Positions 1 to 10,625 of a DNA stretch of 59,917 nucleotides are shown here, piece by piece; the first letter of the stretch is position 1; each line of letters opens with the position of its first letter. Origin of the DNA: Occallatibacter sp. (GTDB taxonomy: Bacteria > Acidobacteriota > Terriglobia > Terriglobales > Acidobacteriaceae); assembly GCA_031296165.1 (NCBI GenBank), contig JARLGF010000067.1:1-59917 (forward strand). Reading direction: 5' to 3'. Under the pieces are notes generated by a model that saw only the letters and a program-made list of their open reading frames with translations, made no database searches and had not been told where the DNA came from. The translations under genes were made by a program, and so were the position numbers.

Positions 1-40
1 GCGTTAGACTGGTCGCTATTCACAATCAGAGGATCGACTC

Positions 41-2047
41 ATGCGGAATCGTATGTTTTTGTGCGCCCTATTCCTGTTTCTCTTTGCAGCATCTCCGCTT
101 CAGCTCCATGCCCAGTTTCAGCAACCCTCCGCCGAAGAACTGAAGATGACCACCGACCCCAAGGCGCCCGGAGCGGCCGCTGTCTTCCTAGACTTCGAGG
201 AAACCACCGACGATCAGCTCCACTACTACAGCTTTTACGAGCGCATCAAAGTGCTTCAGGAGAAGGGCAAGGAACTGGCCACGGTCAGTCTTCCTTACTT
301 GCAAGGCAACTCCAAGATTGGTGAAATCAAGGGCCGCACCATCCATTCCGATGGAACCGTGATTCCCCTCACGGTGAAGCCTGAAGACCTGCTGACGTTA
401 AAAGAGGGCGACAAACAATACGCCCGCAAGGTGTTTACCTTGCCCGGCGCGGAAGTAGGCAGCATCCTGGAAATTCGCTACCAGATCCAATACGATGAGC
501 ACCTCTTTTCCTCACCCACTTGGGAGGTTCAGCGCCCGTATTTCGTCCACAAGGCGCACTATGCCTTTACGCCTTTCAAGGGATTCCTGCCCGGCATCCA
601 GAATATGACCAGCAGTTATTTACAGGATTCCAAGGGACACACAGACAACAAACTCGTCTGGTGGATGAACCTGCCCAAGGATGCGAACTTCGTGCACGAC
701 GCGGTCGGGCATTTCACTCTTGATATGACTGACATCCCACAAGCTCCAGATGAAGAGTGGATGCCGCCTATCCGTAGTGTTCTTTATAAAGTGGCATTCT
801 ATTATACGTTCTCATCCAAAGCAGAACAATTCTGGCAGGAGGAATCGAAGCGGTGGTCCAAGGATGTCGATCACTTTGCCGAGGTTTCCAAGCCCATTAA
901 GGAGGCAGTTTCCGGCCTCATCGCCCCCGGCGACAGCGATCTGGTCAAGGCAAAGAAGCTCTATGCGGCAGTCGAGGCCCTGGACAATACCGACTATTCC
1001 CGCAAGAAGACGCAATCAGAACTCAAGCAACTGAAGCTGAAGGTGGCCAAGCGCGCTGAAGACACTTGGGCGCAGAAGAGCGGTTCCAGCGAAGACATTG
1101 CTCAGTTGTATCTGGCCATGGCGCGCGCCGCGGGTCTCACAGCCTATGCCATGAAGGTGGTCGATCGCAGCCAGGGCATCTTCGATGCCACCTACTTCAA
1201 CGTTGACCAACTCGACACCACCCTTGTTCTCCTCAGCATCGGCGGTCAAACAATTCCGGTCGATCCAGGCGAAAAAATGTGCCCGTTCCAGACTCTGAAC
1301 TGGAGGCACTCGAATGCCTACGGCCTTCGCCAGGATGCGAAAAGCCAGGACCTCTCCAATACGCCGCTCCAGGACTACAAAACCAACTTGATCCAGCGCA
1401 ACGGGGACATCGCGCTCGACGCACACGGCGCGATGACTGGCCGGCTGCAATTTATCCTGACTGGCCAGGAAGCGCTCCGCTGGCGGCAGAAAGCCCTGGA
1501 GTACGATCTGGATGAAGTGAAAAAGCAGTTCGACCGCGAATTGGAATCCACTGTTCCCGAGGGCGTCGAGGCGCACATCGACCACTTCCTCGGTCTCGAC
1601 GATCCCGACGTGAACCTGATGGCTGTCATCAAAGTGCAAGGAACGCTGGGAGCCGCTACATCGAAACGCCTGCTGCTTCCCGGTTTCTTCTTCCAGAGCC
1701 GCGGTCACCAGCCATTTGTCGCTCAGGAAAAACGGTTGGAGCCGGTGGACATGCAATACGGCGAACAAACAACCGACGAAATCGTCTATCATCTGCCCGC
1801 CGGCCTGACCGTGGAAGGCGTACCGCAGGATGCAACCAATCTTTGGGCGGGACACGCCGTCTGCATCACCAAAACAGTGTCCGCACCCGGGCAGATTACC
1901 GTTGTCCGCAAGCTCGCCCGCGCATTCACCGAAGCTAAGGCCGCGGAATACCAGGATCTTCGCGGCTTCTACCAGAAAGTAGCTGCCGCCGATCAGCAGC
2001 AGATCGTCCTCACCTCCGCCGCAACTGCGACCGTGAAAGGCAACTGA
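41..2047 (+). CDS. DUF3857 protein with degenerate transglutaminase-like domain
   Basis: A 668-residue exported protein: residues 1-24 form a signal peptide ending near LHAQ, then a DUF3857-type beta-sandwich (about 50-240), then a transglutaminase-like region (about 300-420) and a C-terminal beta-rich part. The transglutaminase triad is not intact. Where the downstream paralogue has GDC-KDK, this one has GSS-ED with Ser350, and Thr393 stands in place of His; Asp408 (VDPGEK) is kept. The role is unknown; a binding or scaffold function is more likely than cysteine-dependent catalysis. The stop overlaps the next start (TGATG), so the two genes are translationally coupled. AGAGGATCG lies just upstream of the ATG. 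The family call is good; the function is not known. Confidence 0.85.
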   Translation: MRNRMFLCALFLFLFAASPLQLHAQFQQPSAEELKMTTDPKAPGAAAVFLDFEETTDDQLHYYSFYERIKVLQEKGKELATVSLPYLQGNSKIGEIKGRTIHSDGTVIPLTVKPEDLLTLKEGDKQYARKVFTLPGAEVGSILEIRYQIQYDEHLFSSPTWEVQRPYFVHKAHYAFTPFKGFLPGIQNMTSSYLQDSKGHTDNKLVWWMNLPKDANFVHDAVGHFTLDMTDIPQAPDEEWMPPIRSVLYKVAFYYTFSSKAEQFWQEESKRWSKDVDHFAEVSKPIKEAVSGLIAPGDSDLVKAKKLYAAVEALDNTDYSRKKTQSELKQLKLKVAKRAEDTWAQKSGSSEDIAQLYLAMARAAGLTAYAMKVVDRSQGIFDATYFNVDQLDTTLVLLSIGGQTIPVDPGEKMCPFQTLNWRHSNAYGLRQDAKSQDLSNTPLQDYKTNLIQRNGDIALDAHGAMTGRLQFILTGQEALRWRQKALEYDLDEVKKQFDRELESTVPEGVEAHIDHFLGLDDPDVNLMAVIKVQGTLGAATSKRLLLPGFFFQSRGHQPFVAQEKRLEPVDMQYGEQTTDEIVYHLPAGLTVEGVPQDATNLWAGHAVCITKTVSAPGQITVVRKLARAFTEAKAAEYQDLRGFYQKVAAADQQQIVLTSAATATVKGN

Positions 2048-4044
2048 TGAAACCGCGCCTTCACGGTCCAGCGCTTGTCGCCGTAACTGTTGGAGCGGTG
2101 GCAATGCTCGGCTCGCTCCCCGCCATCGCCTGGGAAAGGTCCGAGCCGGCTCCGCAATGGGCCGTGGACGCGGCGAAGACGCCAACGCCCGCCACGGCCA
2201 GCAAGGCCGCCGCCGTAGTTCTCTTCCACGAGTACCGGATTATCGTCGATGAGCGGAACCATGCCATCGAGCGGGAACTCTACGCCGTGCGCATTCTGAA
2301 GCCGCAGGGGCGTAACCACGCGCATTGCGAAGCTTCCTACGACATCGACTCAAAGTTGAACTACTTTCGCGCCTGGACATTTACCGCGGACGGAAAAGTG
2401 CTCCCGGCCAAGGTTGCGGATTTCACCGATCAAGGGGAGGCGGAAGCAGATATTCTGCAGTTCACCGCGCGTGTCCGCATATTGGCTCCGCCGGGAGGAG
2501 ATCCCGGCGCAGTTGTTGCCTGCGAGACCGAAACCCAGCTCCGGCCATACATGAGCGAGGAACTCTGGCCGATTCAGGATTCCATACCCGTCCTGAACGA
2601 AGCACTGGATTTGTCCCTACCTGCCGGGATGCATTTTGCGGCTTCCTGGCACAATTCGCCCCTGATTAAGCCCTCGGAAACCGCCGAGAACCATTTGCGC
2701 TGGGAAATCAAGGAGATGCCCGCCCTTGATCTTGAAAATATTCACAACACGCCTGCCTGGAACGCATTGGCCGCGCGTGCTTCCATTCAATGGGGCGATA
2801 CGGCCGTGCAGGGGAATAACAACCTGTGGCACGCCATCGGGCTCTGGGCGGGAAACCTTGAGCAGGGCCGCCACGACCCGACCCCGGAGATAACGGCCAA
2901 GGCGCAGGAACTGACCGCAGGGGCGCCCGACCTCTACACCAAACTCAGCCGCATCACCGACTATATACAGAAGAACATCCGTTACTTCATCGTCGTGCGC
3001 GGCATTGGAGGTTGGCAACCGCATTATGCCGGAGACATCTATCGCAACAAGTACGGCGACTGTAAAGATAAAACGACTCTGCTGATCTCCATGCTTCAGG
3101 CAGTCGGTGTTCCCGCCCACTCTCTTTCAGTGGACGACCGGCGCGGCTTCATCGATCCAACCGCCCCCTCCCGCTTTGGCGATCACATGATCACCGCCAT
3201 CGAGTTGCCCGAGCGAGACAACGATCCCCGCCTGGCGGCGCGCGTGAAAGCAGCGAACGGCAAAACGCTGCTGATTTTTGACCCTACCGATGAAGTGACC
3301 CCCGTGGGGCTCATTCGCGGCGATTTGCAGGGGGCGTGGGGCTACATCGCCAACGGGCCGGACAGCCAGGTTCTGCAGATGCCGGTTCTCTCTCCTGAGA
3401 CTGCCGGCCTCAGCCGCAAGGGCTCTTTTACGCTCACCGCCGACGGCGTCCTCACCGGCGATATTGCCGAGGACTTTACCGGGGACGACGCTACAAGCGA
3501 GCGCTGGTTCATCAAAGACAACGACACGAAAGAAGTACATGAAAAGCTTGAAAGCGGCCTCGGCTCCGATCTTCCTGGCCTGACTCTCAAAGGGTATGAG
3601 TTCCGCCAGACAGCCGATTTGAACAAGCCGCTTGGCCTCGATATTCATATCAGCACAACCAGCTACGCCCATACCGCCGGCCCGCTGCTCCTGTTTCGTC
3701 CCCGTGTTCTCGGCAGCCATGTCCGTAAGGTTGCCGATGTGATGGACGGCAAGCCGCGTGCCTACTCCATCGAACTCGGCCATCCCGGACATTGGCGCGA
3801 CAGCTTCGACATCGCTCTCCCCGCCGGTTATGTCGTAGATGAAATACCCGACCCTGTCGCCGTCGACCTTGATTTTGCAAGCTATCATTCCTCGGTTACG
3901 GCCAAGGGCAATCTTCTCCATTACGAACGCGATTACGTCGTCCGCAAGGTGGAAATTCCACCCGCCAAAGCCGCCGCATTCCGCCAGTTTGAGAGCGCAA
4001 TCGTTTCCGATGAAAAAGGTACCGCCGTCCTGAGGAAGCAGTAG
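2047..4044 (+). CDS. DUF3857 protein with intact transglutaminase-like triad
   Basis: A 665-residue exported paralogue of the preceding gene. It has an N-terminal signal peptide (hydrophobic to about residue 27), DUF3857 (about 60-240) and a transglutaminase-like core (about 285-420). The triad is complete: Cys339 in YGDCKDK, His380 in GDHM and Asp412 in FDPTDE. The family fold supports thiol-dependent acyl transfer or proteolysis, but substrates are not established for bacterial DUF3857 proteins. The ATG overlaps the upstream stop by one base, giving a two-gene unit in which one partner keeps the triad and the other has lost it. That suggests a functional pair in the periplasm; this pairing is inference. 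Confidence 0.87.
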   Translation: MKPRLHGPALVAVTVGAVAMLGSLPAIAWERSEPAPQWAVDAAKTPTPATASKAAAVVLFHEYRIIVDERNHAIERELYAVRILKPQGRNHAHCEASYDIDSKLNYFRAWTFTADGKVLPAKVADFTDQGEAEADILQFTARVRILAPPGGDPGAVVACETETQLRPYMSEELWPIQDSIPVLNEALDLSLPAGMHFAASWHNSPLIKPSETAENHLRWEIKEMPALDLENIHNTPAWNALAARASIQWGDTAVQGNNNLWHAIGLWAGNLEQGRHDPTPEITAKAQELTAGAPDLYTKLSRITDYIQKNIRYFIVVRGIGGWQPHYAGDIYRNKYGDCKDKTTLLISMLQAVGVPAHSLSVDDRRGFIDPTAPSRFGDHMITAIELPERDNDPRLAARVKAANGKTLLIFDPTDEVTPVGLIRGDLQGAWGYIANGPDSQVLQMPVLSPETAGLSRKGSFTLTADGVLTGDIAEDFTGDDATSERWFIKDNDTKEVHEKLESGLGSDLPGLTLKGYEFRQTADLNKPLGLDIHISTTSYAHTAGPLLLFRPRVLGSHVRKVADVMDGKPRAYSIELGHPGHWRDSFDIALPAGYVVDEIPDPVAVDLDFASYHSSVTAKGNLLHYERDYVVRKVEIPPAKAAAFRQFESAIVSDEKGTAVLRKQ

Positions 4045-4134
4045 AAACCTTCGGGACACACCGAGGATCGACGCTATCGAAACAAGCGGTGTTGAGGTTT
4101 GCATCCCTTTGTGCGCAAAATCATCCATTTGTTT

Positions 4135-5247
<1,113 letters not shown>

Positions 5248-5253
5248 ACAGCG

Positions 5254-5281
5254 CAGGCCGGGACAGATTCCGGCCTGTTTT
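5254..5281 (+). terminator. Rho-independent terminator after the OYE gene
   Basis: CAGGCCGG (from 5254) pairs with CCGGCCTG (5270-5277), separated by a short loop and followed at once by TTTT. It sits 7 bases after the stop codon, which is the expected place for an intrinsic terminator. Confidence 0.75.
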
Positions 5282-5324
5282 GCTTGCTTGGCTCACCAAA
5301 TTGGCGCCCACTCTTCAATTTTGC

Positions 5325-5355
5325 TTCACAAAGAGTGCAAATCGTGGCCTATACT
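5325..5355 (+). promoter_or_regulatory. possible sigma-70-type promoter of the MerR gene
   Basis: TTCACA (5325-5330) and TATACT (5350-5355) each match the -35 and -10 consensus at 5 of 6 positions, with a 19-bp spacer. The inferred transcript starts about 45 bases before the MerR ATG. The spacer is long for sigma-70 but common where MerR proteins act. This is pattern matching only. Confidence 0.35.
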
Positions 5356-5408
5356 GCGATTAGAGTGAGGATTCAGCCAGATTCGCGGCGTCCTCGTGGT
5401 TTTCCCCT

Positions 5409-5894
5409 ATGGCCTCGCAACTTGCCCAGAAGCGCGCCTTCGACTCACCCACGATCCCCGATCGTCTCTATTTCAAAATTGGAGATGTCGCGCGGATTTG
5501 TGAGCTGGAGACGTATGTCCTGCGCTTTTGGGAGACCCAGTTTCCCCAGCTCAAGCCCAACAAGAGCGGAACCGGGCAGCGGCTTTACCGCCGCCGCGAT
5601 GTGGAACTGGCTCTGGAAATCAAGCGCCTGGTCCACGGTGAGGGCTACACGCTCTCCGGCGCCCGCCAGGCTCTTGAGCAGGTACGCCACCGCCGCAATC
5701 CCCAGCCCGATCTTCCCCTGGTTGGCGACGACTCCGGCCAACGTCTGGATGCTGCGGCAGCGGCCATCGGCCGCGCCCGCGCCGAACTGCGCGAGATTGC
5801 CGGTTTGCTGGCCTCGCCTGAACCCCGGACGCCGCGCCGCCGCTCCCGCTTGGCTACAGTTCCGTCCCCATCGGGCTCCCTCTTCCCCTCCTAG
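5409..5894 (+). CDS. MerR family transcriptional regulator
   Basis: A 161-residue DNA-binding protein. Residues about 20-95 form a MerR winged helix: YFKIGDVARICELETYVLRFWE, the QLKPNKSGTGQRLYRRRDVE wing, and an LVHGEGYTLSGARQALEQ helix. The C-terminal part holds a short helix (AAAAIGRARAELREIAGLL) that may dimerise, with no obvious metal or effector Cys cluster. This resembles the short MerR proteins common in acidobacteria and myxobacteria that are not tied to metal resistance. It stands alone between the OYE gene and the convergent AsmA-like gene, only 7 bp from the latter's stop. The target is unknown. Confidence 0.85.
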   Translation: MASQLAQKRAFDSPTIPDRLYFKIGDVARICELETYVLRFWETQFPQLKPNKSGTGQRLYRRRDVELALEIKRLVHGEGYTLSGARQALEQVRHRRNPQPDLPLVGDDSGQRLDAAAAAIGRARAELREIAGLLASPEPRTPRRRSRLATVPSPSGSLFPS

Positions 5895-5901
5895 CGCCGC
5901 C

Positions 5902-7710
5902 TTACCGATGCTCCGCCGAACTCCCTTTCAAGCGATCGAAATCGATTCCGAACCTGGGATCCTCGCGTGTTCCTTCAATGTGGATTGGAACCTCCGTCCC
6001 CGCCCCGTCTTTCTTGAAGTAGCGGTCCACCGGCTTGAGCAGCATTCCCTTCCATCCGCCCACCATCTGGGAGACGGTGGCCTGCAGTTTCGCGGCTCCC
6101 GTAAAGTTCAGCGCGCCACCCTCCACCCCATACGTGCCCTTCAGGTCAATCTCCGCCCCCGGCACCGTGTACTTCAGGTTGGGGAGCGTAATCACCCCTG
6201 CCGCCATCTGAAAATCTCCCTGCATGGTGGACTCGATAGTCGTCGAATCGGTGGTCTTCGAGTCCTTGAGCCGTCCCTGTCCGCGCATGCTCAACTGCGC
6301 AATGCGGTCCTGAATCTTCGTGTTGCTGAATCGCGCGTCGTCCAGCTTGAAGCTCCCGTTCAGAATCAGCCGCTCGTGCACCGGCGGGGTCCCTGGAGGA
6401 ATGTGCAGCTTGGTCTTCACCGCAACCACACCGGTCAGCAGCGGCGTGTCTGAGTGGCTGGCCAGGCGCAGGAAATCCTCAATCCGCCCCCGGTCCACGT
6501 TCACCGCGAGATCGATATCGTGTCCGATGCTATGAGGCGGTTCGCCGGCTTCCGCTGCTATTACGCGCACAATCTGTCCCTTCGCGGTAAAGCGCGAGTG
6601 CCCCAGTGTTGCCTCCACCGGCTCGAGCCATGTATCGCCGTTGGTGCCGTCGACTTTGGCATGAAAGTTGGTGTGTAGAGGCAGCGCATTGCCAAAGTGG
6701 GTCAGCCGGAAATCCGGCGTATCGGTCTCTCCATCCACCACTAGATCGCGCAGCGTGCCCTGGTAATGGCCGGTCGACGAGAGAATTCCCGCGATCCCCT
6801 TGAATCCGCCGAGATCTGCGTGATCGAACCGGTAGTTGCCGGCAACCGGGCTTTCGCCTGGATCCCCAAGGACTGGTCCTTGTCCCTGGGATGATTCATT
6901 GGGATTTGATACCGGCAGCGGCCCAAAGCTGCCCGTCGTGTGGATTATTCCCACCGGACGTGGATTGGTCAGGTCGGCTTCAAAGCTCATGGGACCGTTG
7001 CTGCTGACGTGGGTCAGCTTGAGATGCGCAATTGCGAAGTTCAGCGGCAACTTTCCCGGCTTGCTCGTCTCCAGCACCAGGTTCGCTCCACTGCAGTCAA
7101 TATTGCCAATTTCAAAGCCCACGAGTGGCGAGCCGCTTTTAGGCTTTGACGTGTCTCCAGAAGCTGCTTGTGCAAAATAGGAGCGAGGGGGTAGATGGAT
7201 ATCCAGCCCCTTCAGTTGAACCAGCGAAATGTGAAACGGTTTTCCTGGCCGGTAGTACAACGGCGCATGAAACCGAAAGTCCGCCAGGCTTATCATCGGC
7301 ACATCCGGAACTGGAACCGATGCTCCGTCAACCTGACTTGCGGTTCCAGGGGCCAGATCGGGCCGGCGGGCCGGTGGCCAGATCCGTAGCCCTTTCCCCT
7401 CGGCCCACAGCCCGTCGGCCAGCGACATATGAAAGCTGTCCAGTTCCACGCGTGCGTGGAAGCGAACCTGCAACTCCTCCACGATGCGGGCGCGCACAAA
7501 CGGCTCCGCCCGGTGCAGCACCATCGAAACGATTGCGGCAAGCACTGCAACCGCAACCAGCAGTCCGCCTCCAACCCACTTGATCCACCCGTTCCTTTGC
7601 CAGAAAGATGCCGACGTCTGTGCCAATTTCGCCTCCCGGCCGGCTTCCATTGTTGCATGGTTGCAAGGCCGCAATTCCTTCGTGTCCGCTCGCTGTTGTC
7701 GATCGGCCAT
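5902..7710 (-). CDS. AsmA-like inner-membrane-anchored protein
   Basis: About 602 residues from ATG 7710 (MADRQQ), or 582 from ATG 7650 (MEAGRE); neither has a clear Shine-Dalgarno, so the start is open. A single membrane segment ([20 protein letters not shown]) near residues 42-61 is followed by a long periplasmic beta-rich region. The order [23 protein letters not shown]... with [11 protein letters not shown] is typical of AsmA/DUF748 proteins, which bridge the envelope and are linked to lipid transport or outer-membrane homeostasis. The first ATG lies only about 40 bp from the divergent zinc-ribbon gene, so promoters of the two must overlap coding sequence or each other. Confidence 0.75.
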   Translation of the reverse strand: MADRQQRADTKELRPCNHATMEAGREAKLAQTSASFWQRNGWIKWVGGGLLVAVAVLAAIVSMVLHRAEPFVRARIVEELQVRFHARVELDSFHMSLADGLWAEGKGLRIWPPARRPDLAPGTASQVDGASVPVPDVPMISLADFRFHAPLYYRPGKPFHISLVQLKGLDIHLPPRSYFAQAASGDTSKPKSGSPLVGFEIGNIDCSGANLVLETSKPGKLPLNFAIAHLKLTHVSSNGPMSFEADLTNPRPVGIIHTTGSFGPLPVSNPNESSQGQGPVLGDPGESPVAGNYRFDHADLGGFKGIAGILSSTGHYQGTLRDLVVDGETDTPDFRLTHFGNALPLHTNFHAKVDGTNGDTWLEPVEATLGHSRFTAKGQIVRVIAAEAGEPPHSIGHDIDLAVNVDRGRIEDFLRLASHSDTPLLTGVVAVKTKLHIPPGTPPVHERLILNGSFKLDDARFSNTKIQDRIAQLSMRGQGRLKDSKTTDSTTIESTMQGDFQMAAGVITLPNLKYTVPGAEIDLKGTYGVEGGALNFTGAAKLQATVSQMVGGWKGMLLKPVDRYFKKDGAGTEVPIHIEGTREDPRFGIDFDRLKGSSAEHR

Positions 7711-7751
7711 TTTCTTATTGGATGCCAAATGCCGTAGACTTCTTGGCACGG

Positions 7752-8540
7752 ATGCAAGCACAAATAGAAAATCTCGTAAAGCTGCAAGCAGTGGATTTGG
7801 AGCGCGGCCGCCTCAACTTGGCCGTTCGCGCCCTGCCGGCCGAGATCGTCCAGGCAAAAACCGCGCTGGCCGACACTGAACGCCTATCCGCCGAGGCCTC
7901 CGATGCGCTCAGCCGGGAGGAATCTCTGCGCACGCGCCTGGAGCGCGAAATTACCGGACATCGCCAGAAGGCTGCGCGCTTCAAAGTCCAGCTCGACTCC
8001 GTCACCACCCCCGCCCAGGCTGAAGCCATTGAGCACGAAATCCGCTTTGAATCTTCTGAAGCAGATCGTCTTGAAAACGAAGAGCTTGCAAGCATGGAAC
8101 GCTCTGAGGCCCAGGAGGCAGCACTCGCTGCAGCCCGCGCCCAGGTTGAAACTTTAGCCTCAGCCCTCGACAAGACCCGCGCCCGAGTGGCCCTCCGCCA
8201 GCAGGAATACAACGCCGAACTGGCCGTCCTGAACAGTGAGCGCGATGCTCTCCGGCCGCTCATCGAGCCCGAAAACCTGGTCCGCTACGACCGCCTCTCC
8301 GGCTCCCGCGGAACCGGCCTTGCCCGGGTTGAAAACCAGCAGTGCACTGGCTGCCGCATGGGCGTACGCCCGCAGACGTGGAACCAGCTCCGCGAGGGCG
8401 AACTGGTCACCTGCGACAGTTGCGGAAGACTGCTCTATTGGGATCCGGCAATCGCTCCGGCAGACCCTGCTCCCAAATCCCCGCAGCCAGAGCCAAGCGC
8501 CGGACGCGCCATCCGTAAAACCCATCAAGCCGGAGACTGA
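7752..8540 (+). CDS. coiled-coil zinc-ribbon protein (C4-type, DUF164-like)
   Basis: A 262-residue cytoplasmic protein. A long coiled coil (residues about 1-190, rich in Ala, Glu, Arg and Leu) leads into a C-terminal zinc ribbon: CTGCRMGV, then 22 residues later [10 protein letters not shown], giving four zinc ligands. This architecture matches the widespread C4-type zinc-ribbon family (CdsZ/DUF164). Its molecular role is poorly known and nucleic-acid or RNA-related functions have been suggested. I took ATG 7752 ([12 protein letters not shown]) as start; ATG 7722 in frame would add ten residues. It is followed two bases after its stop by the nucleotidase gene, so they are probably co-transcribed. 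Confidence 0.82.
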   Translation: MQAQIENLVKLQAVDLERGRLNLAVRALPAEIVQAKTALADTERLSAEASDALSREESLRTRLEREITGHRQKAARFKVQLDSVTTPAQAEAIEHEIRFESSEADRLENEELASMERSEAQEAALAAARAQVETLASALDKTRARVALRQQEYNAELAVLNSERDALRPLIEPENLVRYDRLSGSRGTGLARVENQQCTGCRMGVRPQTWNQLREGELVTCDSCGRLLYWDPAIAPADPAPKSPQPEPSAGRAIRKTHQAGD

Positions 8541-8542
8541 TT

Positions 8543-9082
8543 GTGCAGCGTATCTGTGTGGACATGGACGAGGTCATGGCAGATACGCTCGCCGAACATC
8601 TGCGCCGGTACAACCAGACCTTCGACGAGGACGTCGCGCCGCAGGACCTGGCCGGAAAATCCCTCTGGGAAATCACGCCGCTCGATCGCCAGCAGCAGCT
8701 TCGCGACTTCCTTGACGCTGAAGATTTCTTTGAAGACCTGGCCCTCATGCCCGATGCGCAACCGGTGCTCAAAGACCTCTGTACCCGCTTTGAAGTCTTT
8801 ATTGCCACTCAGGCCATGACCGTGCCCAACTCCCTCGGGCCCAAGTACCGCTGGCTGCAGCGCCACTTCCCTTTCATTCCGCCCACGCACTACGTTTTCT
8901 GCGGCAACAAGTCCATTCTCCGCGCCGACTATCTCATCGACGACCTGCCTAAAAACCTGCAACGCTTTGAAGGCCAGGGCATTCTTTACACCGCTCCGCA
9001 CAACGTCGCAGCCACCGGCTTTGTACGCGTCGATAATTGGAAGCAGGTTGCGGAGTACTTCGCCGGAATTCCGAACGCATGA
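8543..9082 (+). CDS. 5'(3')-deoxyribonucleotidase-like HAD phosphatase
   Basis: A 179-residue HAD-superfamily phosphatase. The N-terminal VDMDEVMADT carries the nucleophile and acid/base aspartates (DxDxV) of the NT5C/5'-nucleotidase class. FIATQAM corresponds to motif II, and FCGNKSILRADYLIDDLPKN to motifs III/IV with the metal-binding acidic pair. The likely reaction is dephosphorylation of deoxynucleoside monophosphates in the cytoplasm, regulating dNTP pools. It begins with GTG at 8543, two bases after the upstream zinc-ribbon stop. Confident on family, moderate on exact substrate. Confidence 0.85.
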   Translation: MQRICVDMDEVMADTLAEHLRRYNQTFDEDVAPQDLAGKSLWEITPLDRQQQLRDFLDAEDFFEDLALMPDAQPVLKDLCTRFEVFIATQAMTVPNSLGPKYRWLQRHFPFIPPTHYVFCGNKSILRADYLIDDLPKNLQRFEGQGILYTAPHNVAATGFVRVDNWKQVAEYFAGIPNA

Positions 9083-9133
9083 CCTGCGCACTTGCCATGA
9101 TGTATAAAACGAAGAAAGCCTATTCACATTCAC

Positions 9134-10384
9134 ATGCAAAAAAACTATAAATGGTACGTCATCGCAATGTTGTGGTTTGTCTGCTTTCTCAACTACGCAG
9201 ACCGCCAGGCAATCTTCGTTCTCTTTCCCCTGCTGCGCGTTCAGTTTCATATTTCGGATATGCAGTTGGCCCTGCTCGGCTCTTCCTTCATGTGGATGTA
9301 TGCCGTATCCGGCCCCATTGCAGGCTGGCTGGGCGATCGCTTCTCCCGGCGGGGATTGATCCTCAGCGGGCTTATCTTCTGGCTGTGCGTGACCGCTGCC
9401 ACCATCGTCTCGCGTAGCTACTGGCAACTGACCATTTTGCGCGCCTTCAGCGGCATCGCGGAGGCCCTGTATTTTCCGGCTGCCATGTCGCTGATCAGCG
9501 GCTATCACGGGCCCGATACACGTTCCCGCGCCATGTCCCTCCACCAGTCCGCGGTTTACGCGGGAACCGTGGGCGGTGGCGTAATCTCCTCCGTGATTGC
9601 CGAACACTTCGGATGGCGCGCCAACTTTATCCTGCTGGGCTGCATCGGCATGACCATGCTCTTCGTTTTGCTGTTGTTCCTGAAGGAGCCGCCGCGCAGC
9701 TTCTGGACCACTCAGGAAACCCCCGGTACAAAACAGCCTGCGCACATGCCCCTGCGCGCCATGCTCGGTGACATCTTCGGCTCGGTCCTCGTGCTACGCC
9801 TGATTTTTGTCTTCATCGGTGCGAACTTCGTGGCCATGATCTTCCTGGTATGGCTGCCCTCGTTCCTCTACGGCAAGTTCCACATGAGCCTCTCCATGTC
9901 CGGCATCAGCGCAACCGTTTATCTGCAGGTGGCTTCAATCGCTGGCGTGCTGTGCGGCGGCGTTCTGGCCGACCGGATGGCGCACGGCGGACGCGGCGGC
10001 AGAATGCGCGTTCAGGCCCTCGGGTTGATTGCCGGAGCTCCCTTCCTCTTCCTTACCGGCTGGACGCTCTCGATTCCCATCCTCGTCATCGCCATGATCG
10101 GCTTCGGCTATTTCAAGGGAATCTACGACTCCAACATCTGGGCATCCCTGCATGACGTCGTGCGTCCCGAGTGCCGCGCCACCGCCGTAGGCATCATGAA
10201 CTCCCTGGGATGGCTCGGTGGCGGCATCGCGCCGCTGGCCATCGCCGCCGCTTCGCACCACTTCGGCATGGGCGTCTGTCTCAGCGCCACCTCGCTGGTT
10301 TATCTGTTGGTTGCCGGCGTCCTGCTTTGGAATGCACGGGTCGCCTCACGCATGCGCGAGGCGCACACGGTTGTTCTGCCTTGA
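9134..10384 (+). CDS. MFS transporter (organic anion/sugar-acid type)
   Basis: A 416-residue integral membrane protein with about 12 hydrophobic segments. It starts with NYADRQAIFVLFPLL, the loop typical of the anion:cation symporter (hexuronate/phthalate) branch. GWLGDRFSRRG is the motif-A loop between TM2 and TM3, and the central loop with the acidic-basic KEPP segment splits the two six-helix halves. It probably imports a carboxylated solute with protons. Its own gene is separated by 51 bp from the nucleotidase. An alpha-mannosidase gene follows after 240 bp, so a link to glycan use is possible but unproven. Confidence 0.88.
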   Translation: MQKNYKWYVIAMLWFVCFLNYADRQAIFVLFPLLRVQFHISDMQLALLGSSFMWMYAVSGPIAGWLGDRFSRRGLILSGLIFWLCVTAATIVSRSYWQLTILRAFSGIAEALYFPAAMSLISGYHGPDTRSRAMSLHQSAVYAGTVGGGVISSVIAEHFGWRANFILLGCIGMTMLFVLLLFLKEPPRSFWTTQETPGTKQPAHMPLRAMLGDIFGSVLVLRLIFVFIGANFVAMIFLVWLPSFLYGKFHMSLSMSGISATVYLQVASIAGVLCGGVLADRMAHGGRGGRMRVQALGLIAGAPFLFLTGWTLSIPILVIAMIGFGYFKGIYDSNIWASLHDVVRPECRATAVGIMNSLGWLGGGIAPLAIAAASHHFGMGVCLSATSLVYLLVAGVLLWNARVASRMREAHTVVLP

Positions 10385-10625
10385 AATTGCGCTGCTCGAC
10401 TCGGTGTAGCCTATCGGTGTGATGTTTCGCACCGTCTCACTGCGGGCGGGCCACGGACAATTCACTTAAGCGATTTAGTTCCGTACGATGGTGCTGCTGG
10501 AATTTTGTGCATGCGGCCTTCAGCGCTGGTTTCTATGCAAATTTTCAAGTTGCCTGATCGGTAAAAACCGGCAGAATTCGATCAAAAATTGTTTGAGAAC
10601 CGTGAGACAGAGGAAATAACAAAAG

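Noticed and set aside
1016-2185. 389-codon antisense frame
   Set aside because: It covers the DUF3857 gene on the opposite strand; composition is Arg/Gly-rich and no motif is seen.
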